From the NCBI GenBank assembly GCA_943333275.1, contig CALQSQ010000008.1, positions 1-64,000 on the forward strand: a stretch of DNA of 64,000 bases. Direction: 5' to 3'. The notes under the pieces are model-generated. The model saw only the letters and a program-made list of their open reading frames with translations, did not search any database and was not told where the DNA came from. Shown here piece by piece: positions 16,714 through 25,135 of this stretch (position 1 is the stretch's first letter; every line of letters begins with the position of its first letter). The position numbers and the translations under genes were made by a program. This DNA is from Akkermansia muciniphila (lineage in GTDB: Bacteria; Verrucomicrobiota; Verrucomicrobiia; Verrucomicrobiales; V1-33).

Positions 16714-17163
16714 ATGAACCATCCCTCCACCACCACCCTGCACCGCCGCACTCTTGGCTTCACGCTCGTTGAAGTGCTCGCCTCAGTAACTATCATCGGC
16801 ATCCTCATCTTCCTGGCTATTCCCAGCATCACCAGTGTGAGGCGCGATGCGGAGGAAAACGTCGCCATCGCCCGCGCCGAAGCCCTGAATATTTCCATCT
16901 CCTCGTTCATCGATGCCTACGGCCTCCAGAAAGCCAACACCAGCTGGCAGGCCGCAGCCGGCACGGGAGTTCCCGCCAAGGACAACTACCGTTACGTCAA
17001 TTTCCTGGCACCCTACATCAGCTATGCCCCCACGAGTCTGGCTGGATTCATTCCCGCCGGTTACTCCGTGACCCTGCCCACCGATCTTGCCAATCTGGAC
17101 AAGGTCGTGCTGCGCAAGCCCCTCAAATCCGGCCAGACCGCAGGGGATCTGCTGGCCTATTAA
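16714..17163 (+). CDS. pseudopilin 2
   Basis: The 149-residue product has the class III signal RRTLG before FTLVEVLASVTIIGILIFLA, with Gly at -1 and Glu at +5. The globular part includes NVAIARAEALNISISSFIDA. It lies 24 bp after pseudopilin 1 and 36 bp before pseudopilin 3. Minor pseudopilins of such sets form the tip of a short pilus that pushes substrates through a secretin; that role is inferred from the family only. Confidence 0.85.
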   Translation: MNHPSTTTLHRRTLGFTLVEVLASVTIIGILIFLAIPSITSVRRDAEENVAIARAEALNISISSFIDAYGLQKANTSWQAAAGTGVPAKDNYRYVNFLAPYISYAPTSLAGFIPAGYSVTLPTDLANLDKVVLRKPLKSGQTAGDLLAY

Positions 17164-17199
17164 ACCTGAAGCCATCCTGATTCGTTCCTTGTCCTCAGC

Positions 17200-17706
17200 A
17201 TGAAATTCACGACCCCGCCCTTGCGCTCCCGCGGCTTCAGCCTCGCGGAAATATTGGTGACGATTGCCGTCATTGGGATCATGGCTGGCATTTCCCTGCT
17301 CACCTTTGGCAATGTCAATGAGGGGGCCAGACTTGCCCATGCCAGAAATGTGACCTCCAAACTCAACGACGCCGTCAAAGGATTCGGCCAGAGCAATTGG
17401 GACATTCCCACCGCCAAGGATGACTCCGATACTGCGGACGAACTCAAGGTGCTCCGCTCGCTCCAATACAAGCCCGCCGCCTCTGTCGGCACCTTCAACA
17501 CCGGAGCCCCTTTCTATCCGCCAAATTGGAACCCCTCCGCCTCCACCGCCTCCACCGACTTCCGCGTGCGCTGGAATGGCTACAACTTTGAACTTCTGGA
17601 AATAGGCGTCGCCGGAAAAGGCCTTAAAATCGCTTTCGACGGAACCGACATGTCCGCCACCCCCTACACCTTCCCCTCCGGCTACAAAATAGAAGGTGCC
17701 CGCTAA
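17200..17706 (+). CDS. pseudopilin 3
   Basis: The 168-residue product starts with a basic leader SRG and then FSLAEILVTIAVIGIMAGIS, a standard prepilin cleavage site with Gly at -1 and Glu at +5. The C-terminal part (WNGYNFELLEIGVAGKGL) is beta-rich. It ends 16 bp before the preferred start of the ATPase gene. The three pseudopilins share only the N-terminal helix and differ in the globular part, as expected for distinct subunits of one pseudopilus. Confidence 0.85.
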   Translation: MKFTTPPLRSRGFSLAEILVTIAVIGIMAGISLLTFGNVNEGARLAHARNVTSKLNDAVKGFGQSNWDIPTAKDDSDTADELKVLRSLQYKPAASVGTFNTGAPFYPPNWNPSASTASTDFRVRWNGYNFELLEIGVAGKGLKIAFDGTDMSATPYTFPSGYKIEGAR

Positions 17707-17722
17707 CGTTCCTCAATTTATC

Positions 17723-20212
17723 ATGTTCCCATCCACTGATCCTCACCCTGACCAAGCGAATTTCTGGGCCGCCCCTGAAGTTCCGCCCGCAGCCCCGAAT
17801 CCCTTCGTGACGAGGGAATCTCGTTTTGCAGATCAACCCGTCTGGAATGAGCCGCCGGCGGGCATGCCCGCTCCACTACGCGCCATCCCAACGCCGCCGG
17901 CCCACGTCGCCCCACCCTTCCATACTCCCACCGCCTACGCTCCACCGGCCCAGCCCTCCCCTGCCCCCGTCTGGCAACCGCCCGCTGCCCTTCCGCCCCA
18001 GGCTCCCGCTTCAGCCGCTCCTCCCCCGTCGGCATCTAATTTCCCACCGCCCTCCACCAACGAACTGCCACCCCCGGCGCTGCCCGCCCAGCTGGCACCC
18101 GCCGGGCCCATCAGCCGCATCATGGAACCAGCGTTCTCGCCATCCTCGATGGATAATTTCAATCTCGAGCACCTCTCCCTCCGCAGTGGCGTTCCTCCGG
18201 TAAAACTCCCCCGCGGAGCCTGCTCCATTCCAGCGGAAAACCTCCTCCGCACCTTCGGCCAGCCAGCCACTTCCAAGGCCCCCTGGCTTCCACTCGGCAC
18301 TCTGGGACCGCTTCTGCTCATGGGCCATTTTGATCCCGACAGCCAGGACTTCTGGGACGTCCCCTCCTACCTCATCGTCAAGGTTCTCATTCAGCCCGCC
18401 CAATACGAAACCATTTATCAGGACCTGCTCAACCGCATCTCCCACAAGCCCATCCCCATCCCCAACCCTAATTCCTCCCTCCCAGGGCCAAATCGGGATG
18501 GTGGCCTGAAAAGCACCCTCGACTGGTTCGTCGCGCATTACCCGATGGCGGACGTGGAGAGGGAAAAGCTCGTCAAACTCATCGAGGAACGTGGCAGCAA
18601 ACCCTACAATGGCCTCGACGACCTCAAGTTCCTCCCCCGCCACTACGGCGTGGCCATCATGGCCTTGCAGAATCCGGAACTTCTGGTCTTCAATCCCGAG
18701 GAAGCTCCCGGCCAGACCATTTTCCCGGACGCCCTGCTGGAAAAGCACGGCGTCTACCCGCTCCATTGCAGCGACCAGCACGTCTGGCTGCTGAGTTCCG
18801 TGTCCTCCAACTATGCCTTTGAGGACGAATGGCTTTCCAGCGGCCACGATCCCATCCGCATCACCAGCATCCTCGCGGACGTCTCGGCCATCTCCGCCGC
18901 AATCGCCCGCAATCGCAGCCGCGGTTCCCGCGATTCAGGTACCGCCGTCCAGGTCGGCGAGCTGACCTATTCAGACAATTTAAATCTCGTCGAGATCGAT
19001 CCCCTCGACATGGCCAAGGTCAATCCCGCCAACCCCAATACCGCCGCGGACGAACTGGTCAAATGGGTCATCTACCGCGCCCTCACCATGCGCGGGTCCG
19101 ACTTGCACGTGGAGAAATTCTACAACACCGCCCGCTTCCGCGCCCGTATCGATGGCGAACTCGTCGTCATCCACTCCTGCTCCGAGGAGAGCCTCATGCG
19201 CTACATCGCCATCATCAAGAACTGGTCGAACATGGCACAGGAACGCCAGACCACGCAGGATGGCCGTTTCTCCATGGTCCTCGGCAAGAAGCGCATCGAT
19301 GTCCGGGTCGCCGCCGTCCCCCACCGCAAGGAAATGCAGAAAATCATCATGCGTTTCCTCGACAAACAGGACGGCATTAAAAAGCTCAGCGAGCTCAACA
19401 TGTCCACGCGCCAGAGCAGCATCATCAAGCAAGTCCTCGGGCGCGACCAGGGCCTCGCCCTCGTCACCGGCCCCACCGGTTCCGGCAAGACGACCACGCT
19501 CTACGCCTTCCTCAACGCCATCAACGAGGACAACATCAACATCCAGACCATTGAGGACCCCATCGAATACGAAATCGAAGGCATCAACCAAACCCAGACC
19601 GACACCTTCCACGGCCTCGACTTCCCCACCGGCCTGCGCTCCCTCCTGCGCGCCGACCCCGACGTCATCCTCATCGGTGAATCCCGTGATGCGGAGACCG
19701 CCAGCGCCGCCATCAACGCCGCTCTCACCGGTCACCTCGTGCTCACCACCCTCCACGCCAACGATTCCCTCCGCGCCATTTCCCGGCTCCTCTCCATGGG
19801 CATCGAGAACTACCTCCTGGCCGATGCCCTCGCCCTCAGTCAGGCCCAGCGCCTCGTCCGCCGCCTCTGCCCCTACTGCAAAGCCCCCATGCAGGTTACC
19901 CAGGAAATCCACGACTTCCTCCACCACCACGGTGCCCTCGATAGCTCGTCACTGGATCCCATCTACCAGAAGGTCGGCTGCGACGAATGCAACAACACCG
20001 GCTACAGCGGGCGAATCGCCCTCATGGAAATGTGCCTCATTACCAATGAACTCTCCGGCATGATCGCCGAAGGTGCCCCCGTCACCGCCCTGCGCAAAGT
20101 CGCCATCCAGGGCGGCTTCAAGAGCCTCTATCAGGAAGGCCTCGTCCAGGTCGTTGCCGGTCACACCACCTTCGACGAGATCAGCTGCCTCTCCTACACC
20201 GCCATGGGCTAG
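17723..20212 (+). CDS. GspE/PilB-type secretion or pilus ATPase
   Basis: The 829-residue product is a secretion-superfamily hexameric ATPase that powers pseudopilus assembly. Residues 1-135 are an unusual Pro/Ala-rich low-complexity region, followed by two MshEN-like N-domains (about 150-360). The motor domain has Walker A GPTGSGKTTT near 583, an Asp box IQTIEDPIEYEIEG, Walker B LLRADPDVILIGESRD, His box GHLVLTTLHAND and a four-Cys zinc site (CPYCKA, CDECNN). The start at 17723 is preferred; an upstream codon at 17696 would overlap pseudopilin 3. PilB or GspE cannot be told apart without partner genes. Confidence 0.9.
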   Translation: MFPSTDPHPDQANFWAAPEVPPAAPNPFVTRESRFADQPVWNEPPAGMPAPLRAIPTPPAHVAPPFHTPTAYAPPAQPSPAPVWQPPAALPPQAPASAAPPPSASNFPPPSTNELPPPALPAQLAPAGPISRIMEPAFSPSSMDNFNLEHLSLRSGVPPVKLPRGACSIPAENLLRTFGQPATSKAPWLPLGTLGPLLLMGHFDPDSQDFWDVPSYLIVKVLIQPAQYETIYQDLLNRISHKPIPIPNPNSSLPGPNRDGGLKSTLDWFVAHYPMADVEREKLVKLIEERGSKPYNGLDDLKFLPRHYGVAIMALQNPELLVFNPEEAPGQTIFPDALLEKHGVYPLHCSDQHVWLLSSVSSNYAFEDEWLSSGHDPIRITSILADVSAISAAIARNRSRGSRDSGTAVQVGELTYSDNLNLVEIDPLDMAKVNPANPNTAADELVKWVIYRALTMRGSDLHVEKFYNTARFRARIDGELVVIHSCSEESLMRYIAIIKNWSNMAQERQTTQDGRFSMVLGKKRIDVRVAAVPHRKEMQKIIMRFLDKQDGIKKLSELNMSTRQSSIIKQVLGRDQGLALVTGPTGSGKTTTLYAFLNAINEDNINIQTIEDPIEYEIEGINQTQTDTFHGLDFPTGLRSLLRADPDVILIGESRDAETASAAINAALTGHLVLTTLHANDSLRAISRLLSMGIENYLLADALALSQAQRLVRRLCPYCKAPMQVTQEIHDFLHHHGALDSSSLDPIYQKVGCDECNNTGYSGRIALMEMCLITNELSGMIAEGAPVTALRKVAIQGGFKSLYQEGLVQVVAGHTTFDEISCLSYTAMG

Positions 20213-20267
20213 ACCTGGCAGGCAAAAATTGCCGCCCAAAAACCACGTGCGCCCCATAGGCCTCCTG

Positions 20268-20294
20268 GGCCCCATCTCTTTCATCAGGCCCAAA
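20268..20294 (+). terminator. weak hairpin after the ATPase gene
   Basis: TGGGCC and GGCCCA pair around a 15-base loop about 55 bp past the ATPase stop, followed by AAAAAGGGAAATTTTT. The stem is only 6 bp and the loop is long, so this is at best a weak or partial terminator before the TIGR04073 gene. Confidence 0.3.
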
Positions 20295-20359
20295 AAGGGA
20301 AATTTTTGAAATTTACGGTTGTCAATCCACCCATGGTTCTGTTAAATGAAGCTCACCCT

Positions 20360-20770
20360 ATGAAAAAACTCCTTCTCGTTTTCCTCACCGTCGGCGTTGC
20401 CATGAGCATGGCGGACTTCCAAGCGCCTCCTGGATCTAAATACACCCCGATGCGCAAACTCAGCCGCGCGCTGGCTAATCTGGTGTATGGAGTCAACGAA
20501 CTCCCCAACCAATGGGAAAAATCCACCATCCAAGGTGGCAACAGTGAAGCCGCAAGCTGGGGCACGATCCACGCTGGAACAAAAATTGTCACACGCGTTG
20601 GTTACGGTCTGTATGAATTGATCACCTTCCCTTTCCCAACCTACAAAGGTGGCTACCGCCAGCCTTACCGCACCAAGGAGGCGATGAACCCCTTCCGTGG
20701 TTATCAGGAATTTCCACCTGAAGTCGGCTTCACCTCCGGCCTCTCCCCGACACGGGAACAGGTCGACTGA
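20360..20770 (+). CDS. exosortase system-associated protein, TIGR04073-like
   Basis: The 136-residue product has a signal peptide (MKKLLLVFLTVGVAMSMA). The mature part begins with the pattern MRKLSRALANLVYGVNELPN and later has TRVGYGLYELITFPFPTYKG. That combination (K-x-x-RA-x-AN, a mid-protein Gly repeat, then YE-x-x-TFPFP) matches my memory of the TIGR04073 family found in genomes with exosortase and PEP-CTERM. Two PEP-CTERM genes 5-7 kb upstream support this. The start at 20360 precedes the signal peptide; 20306 is an unlikely longer start. Function within the sorting system is not known. Confidence 0.8.
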   Translation: MKKLLLVFLTVGVAMSMADFQAPPGSKYTPMRKLSRALANLVYGVNELPNQWEKSTIQGGNSEAASWGTIHAGTKIVTRVGYGLYELITFPFPTYKGGYRQPYRTKEAMNPFRGYQEFPPEVGFTSGLSPTREQVD

Positions 20771-20792
20771 GTCAAACCAGACAATTTACCGG

Positions 20793-20823
20793 AAAGGAGG
20801 AGCCCAACAGCTCCTCCTTTTTC
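20793..20823 (+). terminator. factor-independent terminator after the TIGR04073 gene
   Basis: AAAGGAGGAGC and GCTCCTCCTTT form a perfect 11-bp stem around a 6-base loop, and the right arm runs into further T residues. It lies 22 bp past the stop codon and closes the plus-strand cluster. The rest of the gap to 21029 shows no gene. Confidence 0.88.
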
Positions 20824-21029
20824 GTGCACCGATCCAAGCCTCGACGGCACCCGGACCTCAGGCTGCGATCGTCCCCAAGCTCAATTTATCCAAACACCAT
20901 CGTAACCGAGTCTTTGGATCCCGGAGGGATGAACGGAAAGTAGTTAGTCATGCAGCGCAGCGGAATGCCTGGATTTCAACGCCACGACGTTCCGCCCCCA
21001 CGGGGCGGGAGAACGGGAGACCCCTGTCG

Positions 21030-22154
21030 TCAGAACTGCTTCCCGGCCCCGGCCCAGACGCGATGGAAGCCCTCGTAAACCAGCGGTGAAATTTCGCTGG
21101 GCTTGATCTCGCTGCGACCGCCCCAGAAGACATTGGTGTAGGGAACGGGGATGCCCTCGCTCTGCAGGTGGGCATCAATGGCTGCTTTGTGTTCCAGCAC
21201 GCGGGATTTCTCGGATCCATGAATGACGGCCATGATATTGACGTTGCCAAACCGCGGCCCGCCTTCGCGCCAGTAACAATGAGTGAGAATGTGGTGGCGG
21301 CCCACCTCACTGCCCGCGCGCTGCTCCATGCCTGGCGGCACAGCCCAATGGAAAAGTCCATTGAATCGCGTCACGCGCTGGCCGGTCTCAGAGGGTTTGA
21401 TGTGTTCCAGGAACGTGGAGAAACGTCCAATGACCCGCTTCGCATTCAGTTCCTTCGCCACCTCCACAAAACGTTCGCGGGTGACTTCGGCCTGCTCGGC
21501 GCGTCCTGCCCAGGGATCGGCGCAAATTTCATTCGGAAGCAATTCCTCCTTCAGTGCCAGCAACACCCGCCATTCCTCCGGCGTCAACTCCACGGTCGTT
21601 GTCGTGTCCATGCGCGCGGGTTGGTCGGCGCGGTCGCCGGGCTCCATGGTCTGGCGGCGGACATGGCCGACGCCCAGTGCAAAAATTCCCTTGGCGGGCA
21701 TGAGGATGTATTCGTGGGCTCCGGTGAGGCGTTTAAGGACGTCCGCATGCTCCTCCAAAGACCGACCCTGCGGGACTTTGAGCGTCGTCCAGAGTTTGTA
21801 TTCCGAACCGGAAATTTCCCGGTCCGTCGAACGCGTCACCACATGTCCGCTGAAGGGGTCTTCGCGGAACATGAAATCGAAAGTGGCATCGAGTTTATCG
21901 TTGTCCACGCGCCAGGCGACGAGGGCTCCATGCGCCAGTTTCGTGGCCAGCAGCGTCTGGCGGACCCGGCGAATCACTCCCGCCTCCAGCATGGCGCGGA
22001 TGCGCTCCAGCACCGTTTCCAGGGACTCTCCGCACTTCTCGGCGATCGCCTGAAACGGAAATTCCTGGAATCCACCGACCAGATCCTCCGAGACAGCAAG
22101 AATTTTGGCGTTGGTGGGATCGGTATGTTCGACGGGGATGGTGGGGGTGCTCAT
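21030..22154 (-). CDS. two-module AsnC/siroheme decarboxylase-like protein (AhbA/AhbB or NirD/L type)
   Basis: The 374-residue product contains two Lrp/AsnC-like units in tandem. Unit 1 (about 15-165) has an HTH-like part, FPFQAIAEKCGESLETVLE with AGVIRRVRQTLLATKLAHGA. Unit 2 (about 190-365) has LTPEEWRVLLALKEELLP, RVTRFNGLFHWAVP, HHILTHCYWREGGPRFGNVN and IMAVIHG. In AhbA/AhbB and NirD/L, which decarboxylate siroheme, a His-Cys-Y pattern and a following MIHG-like motif are typical, so the fold assignment is good. No haem or nir genes are adjacent, so activity is uncertain; it could be a regulator. The start at 22154 follows the usual length. Confidence 0.65.
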   Translation of the reverse strand: MSTPTIPVEHTDPTNAKILAVSEDLVGGFQEFPFQAIAEKCGESLETVLERIRAMLEAGVIRRVRQTLLATKLAHGALVAWRVDNDKLDATFDFMFREDPFSGHVVTRSTDREISGSEYKLWTTLKVPQGRSLEEHADVLKRLTGAHEYILMPAKGIFALGVGHVRRQTMEPGDRADQPARMDTTTTVELTPEEWRVLLALKEELLPNEICADPWAGRAEQAEVTRERFVEVAKELNAKRVIGRFSTFLEHIKPSETGQRVTRFNGLFHWAVPPGMEQRAGSEVGRHHILTHCYWREGGPRFGNVNIMAVIHGSEKSRVLEHKAAIDAHLQSEGIPVPYTNVFWGGRSEIKPSEISPLVYEGFHRVWAGAGKQF

Positions 22155-22246
22155 GCGGGGGAGTCGCATGGATTCAGGCGGGCGTCAACTGACGCGAACA
22201 ATCCAGGGCCCTCGCATTGGCCTATGGAATCCGACTACGCCGGTGC

Positions 22247-23143
22247 TCAAGCCCCCGGATGGTGCGTGCGGCCGGGAAATGTCAGTTCGGCGATGCCGGA
22301 TTTATCCAGATCCCCCAGTCCAGCCGCAACCATGCGATCGTATTGCTGCGCGGTGGTGGCGGCGAGGGGTAAATTCAGCCCATGCTGCTGTGCGAGCGTC
22401 AGAGCGATGTGGGAGTCCTTCGCGGCGTGTTCGGCGCTGAAGAAACAGGCGTGGTCGCGGTTGAGCATGTCCTCGCCATCGGTGGCCAGCACGCGGCTGT
22501 TGGCTCCGGTGACCGCAAAGACTTCCATGAGCATTTTCAAATCAAGGCCCAGAGCGGCCCCAAGACCGAGCCCTTCGGCCAGCGCCGCGGTGTTGATGTT
22601 CATGACCATGTTCACCAGCGCCTTCACTTCGGCGGCTTTTCCGGCAGGTCCGACGTAGGTGAGCACGGCGCTCATCTTTTTGAGCAGAGGCTCCATTTTT
22701 TCGAAGACCTCCCGTTTGCCACCGATCATCAATTGCAGCGTGCCTTCGCGGGCCTGGGTGATGGAACTGGCCATGCAGCCTTCGATGCTCGCAGCGCCGG
22801 CCTTTTCGCAGGCGGCCTCCAGGGCCACGTGGACGGCGGGCGAGAGCGTGGCGCAATTGATGAACGTCCTGCCGGCCGCTCCCTGCAGGAGGTTGTCGGC
22901 CTCATTAAAAAAAATCCCGTTGGTCGCGGCGTCATTGCTCACCACCGTGAAAATGACCTCGGCGGCGGCGGTCACCTCAGACAGTTTGGCGCACGCCACG
23001 GCACCTATTTCCGCGGCCAGATTCACCGCAGCAGCCGTGTTTACATCATAAACGGCAGTGACGTCATACCCGACGTCCTTGAGACGGCGGGCCATGTTGG
23101 CTCCCATGCGACCGACTCCGACAAAGGCAATTTTTTGCTTCAT
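22247..23143 (-). CDS. NAD(P)-dependent beta-hydroxyacid dehydrogenase
   Basis: The 298-residue protein belongs to the 3-hydroxyisobutyrate / tartronate-semialdehyde reductase family. It has the N-terminal Rossmann motif IAFVGVGRMGANMARRLKD, the substrate-binding segment with Cys in place of a common Gly (ASIEGCMASSITQAREGTLQ), and the region with the catalytic Lys (AAEVKALVNMVMNINTAALA). It reduces or oxidises short beta-hydroxyacids; substrate cannot be told. It follows the HTH-MBL gene by 9 bp on the same strand, so the pair is probably co-transcribed. Confidence 0.88.
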   Translation of the reverse strand: MKQKIAFVGVGRMGANMARRLKDVGYDVTAVYDVNTAAAVNLAAEIGAVACAKLSEVTAAAEVIFTVVSNDAATNGIFFNEADNLLQGAAGRTFINCATLSPAVHVALEAACEKAGAASIEGCMASSITQAREGTLQLMIGGKREVFEKMEPLLKKMSAVLTYVGPAGKAAEVKALVNMVMNINTAALAEGLGLGAALGLDLKMLMEVFAVTGANSRVLATDGEDMLNRDHACFFSAEHAAKDSHIALTLAQQHGLNLPLAATTAQQYDRMVAAGLGDLDKSGIAELTFPGRTHHPGA

Positions 23144-23152
23144 GGCTCGTAG

Positions 23153-23968
23153 TTATTTGAATTCAGGGTAAAAGGGATTGTGCGCTTTCTCAAGCGCCAC
23201 CGTCGTGAGTGGGCCGTGGCCGGGACAGAGCACCGTGGCGTCCGGCAGCGTGAAAATTTGCGCACGATTCGTCGCCAGCGCGCCTTGCCAGGAAATTTTC
23301 CCGCCACCCATCGATCCGGCAAATACGGCATCGCCAACAATCGCCACCGGCTGCTCCAGACCACTGATCACATAAGTAATCCCGCCAACGGAATGCCCCG
23401 CCGTGAGCCGGCATTCCAGAGTCAGCCCGCCGAGGCTCAGCACCTGCCCCTGCTTTACCAGCCGGGCTCCGGGGATGGGTTCCAGTTCACCGATAAAAAG
23501 TTCCGCTCCGGGGTAAGCCGCCTTGATTCTGGACACATCAGCGATGTGGTCAGGATGCGTGTGGGTGAGGCACAGCGCCCGCAGCCCGCAACCAAGCTTG
23601 GCCAGCGTGTCGAGCAGCTCCGAGGCATCGTCACCCGTATCAAACGCCACCGCCGTGTTCGAAGCCGCATGGTGGGCGAGGTAGAAATTGGGCTCCATGC
23701 CAGCGGAATTGTGAAATTGCCACAACCCCGGCACGCTGATCTCCCCCGGATGCCACCCGCGTTCACCCGAGACCACCAACGCCTCCGCGTCCAATCCCAG
23801 CAGCGGGGCAATCTTCCGGGCCACTTCGGCGGAAAATTTTCCATCGCTAAATTCCCTCAGCTCTGCCGATGTCACGCCCGCCTCCCCGGCCAGGTTCTCC
23901 GGCGTCAGGCCCAGGCCGCGAATGGCCTTGTTGGTAATGTCTTGATACGAATCTTCCAATGGGATCAT
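23153..23968 (-). CDS. MBL-fold metallohydrolase with N-terminal HTH-like domain
   Basis: From the ATG at 23968 the product is 271 residues. Residues about 5-65 look like an XRE-type helix bundle (LTPENLAGEAGVTSAELREF, then VARKIAPLLGLDAEAL). Residues about 75-270 are a glyoxalase-II-like metallo-beta-lactamase fold with the metal motif LTHTHPDHIAD, a later His in TAGHSVGGITYV, Asp in GDAVFAG and a final His in CPGHGPLTT. Hydrolysis of a thioester or similar bond is plausible. It lies upstream of and 9 bp from the dehydrogenase gene. Confidence 0.85.
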   Translation of the reverse strand: MIPLEDSYQDITNKAIRGLGLTPENLAGEAGVTSAELREFSDGKFSAEVARKIAPLLGLDAEALVVSGERGWHPGEISVPGLWQFHNSAGMEPNFYLAHHAASNTAVAFDTGDDASELLDTLAKLGCGLRALCLTHTHPDHIADVSRIKAAYPGAELFIGELEPIPGARLVKQGQVLSLGGLTLECRLTAGHSVGGITYVISGLEQPVAIVGDAVFAGSMGGGKISWQGALATNRAQIFTLPDATVLCPGHGPLTTVALEKAHNPFYPEFK

Positions 23969-24093
23969 GCCCCCACCATCCCGGTTTCTCTCGGGAGTGT
24001 CAACCACTCTACGCAGACTCGGGAGCGATGGCCGGGCACCTCCAAGAATTTCCGGCGCGATGCCCATTTCCCGCGTATGTTTCCCACCCCACC

Positions 24094-24498
24094 ATGATCA
24101 GTCGCGACCGCATCCGCTCCGTGCTCGAACGCATGTCCCAACTCGGCATCCGCCCGGATGACTTGGAGGAATCCTTCATTCGTGGATCCGGAGCCGGCGG
24201 GCAGAAGATCAACAAGACTTCCTCCACCGTCGTCCTGCGCCACCCCACCAGTGGGATCGAAGTCCGCTGCCAGCAGGAAAGATCGCTCACCCAGAACCGA
24301 TTCCTCGCCCGCCAGGAACTGTGCGACAAACTGGAGGCCCGCCACCGCACCCAGATGCTGGCCGCCGCCGCCACCCGCGCCAAGAAACGCGCCCTCACCC
24401 GACCCCGCTCCGCCAATCAGAAGCGAAAAATCCTTGTCGAAAAACGCCGCCGGGGCGATACCAAGCGCCTCCGGGGCAAACCCAAATCCGATGAGTAA
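24094..24498 (+). CDS. release-factor-like GGQ protein (ArfB/PrfH-type)
   Basis: The 134-residue product carries the class-I release factor catalytic loop GSGAGGQKINKTSSTV with the invariant GGQ near residue 32, followed by VVLRHPTSGIEVRCQQERS. The C-terminal tail is very basic (KKRALTRPRSANQKRKILVE). It has no codon-recognition domain, so it resembles ArfB or PrfH-type proteins that hydrolyse peptidyl-tRNA on stalled ribosomes. The ATG at 24094 is preferred; the frame upstream to 23959 overlaps the divergent MBL gene. The next gene starts inside its last codons (8-bp overlap). Confidence 0.88.
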   Translation: MISRDRIRSVLERMSQLGIRPDDLEESFIRGSGAGGQKINKTSSTVVLRHPTSGIEVRCQQERSLTQNRFLARQELCDKLEARHRTQMLAAAATRAKKRALTRPRSANQKRKILVEKRRRGDTKRLRGKPKSDE

Positions 24499-24958
24499 AA
24501 AATCCCCAGTTCCCCCTCTCTCTCCCGTCAAGAAACTGATCCTCCTCGGCTGGACCCTCTTTGTCGTCGTCCTCACCCTGGCCATTTTCCGCGGAGTCGA
24601 TGGCAGAATCAAACTCGCCGCCCTCGTCCTCATGCCCGTCATCTTCGGCCTCCTCCTGGGCATGCGCATGCTCGACCGGTTCGATGAAATGGCCAAAAGC
24701 TTCGGCTTCAACCCCTCTCCCCCCACCCCTCCCGGACCCGGCGCCGCCAAGACCTTCGACGACTTCCTGGCCTTCCTCAAAAGCCACCAGTCCAAAGGCC
24801 AGTTCACCACCACTGAACTCCGCAAATTCTGCGAAAAACGCAACCTCCAGGAAGCCACCCTCATCGCCATCGGCCACAAAAAAGGCTGGTTCCACGAAAT
24901 GGGAGGCGCCTACGTCATCTCCAGCGAAGGCGATGCCATGCTCCAAAAATTCAGCTGA
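24491..24958 (+). CDS. small membrane protein with two N-terminal helices
   Basis: The 155-residue product overlaps the previous gene by 8 bp (ATGAGTAA), suggesting translational coupling. It has two hydrophobic segments (KLILLGWTLFVVVLTLAIF and LAALVLMPVIFGLLLGM), then a proline-rich linker and a soluble domain (TFDDFLAFLKSHQSKGQFTT, LRKFCEKRNLQEATLIAIG) that looks like a small winged-helix. No family is recognised. Confidence 0.75.
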   Translation: MSKKSPVPPLSPVKKLILLGWTLFVVVLTLAIFRGVDGRIKLAALVLMPVIFGLLLGMRMLDRFDEMAKSFGFNPSPPTPPGPGAAKTFDDFLAFLKSHQSKGQFTTTELRKFCEKRNLQEATLIAIGHKKGWFHEMGGAYVISSEGDAMLQKFS

Positions 24959-25005
24959 GGCTTCGCGCTCAGAGGTTACAAACAGGTTTTCGGAGAACGT
25001 TTGAG

Positions 25006-25110
25006 CGCATGCACTCCTACCAGCGAGGGCGAGTGTTGAACGCGCGGTTTGGGTTGTAGCTACCGAAAATCATCGAAACAGGGCGGCTGGTAGGAGTTGT
25101 CATGGCGCGA
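25006..25110. repeat. small inverted-repeat element (MITE/REP-like)
   Basis: ACTCCTACCAGC (25013-25024) and GCTGGTAGGAGT (25086-25097) are perfect 12-bp inverted repeats about 60 bp apart. The match extends outward imperfectly: GCGCATGC on the left and GTCATGGCGC on the right. The unit has no coding capacity. It lies between a plus-strand gene and a minus-strand gene that end toward each other. Confidence 0.65.
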
Positions 25111-25135
25111 CTTGTTCGGCTTCTTGGGGGGCGCA

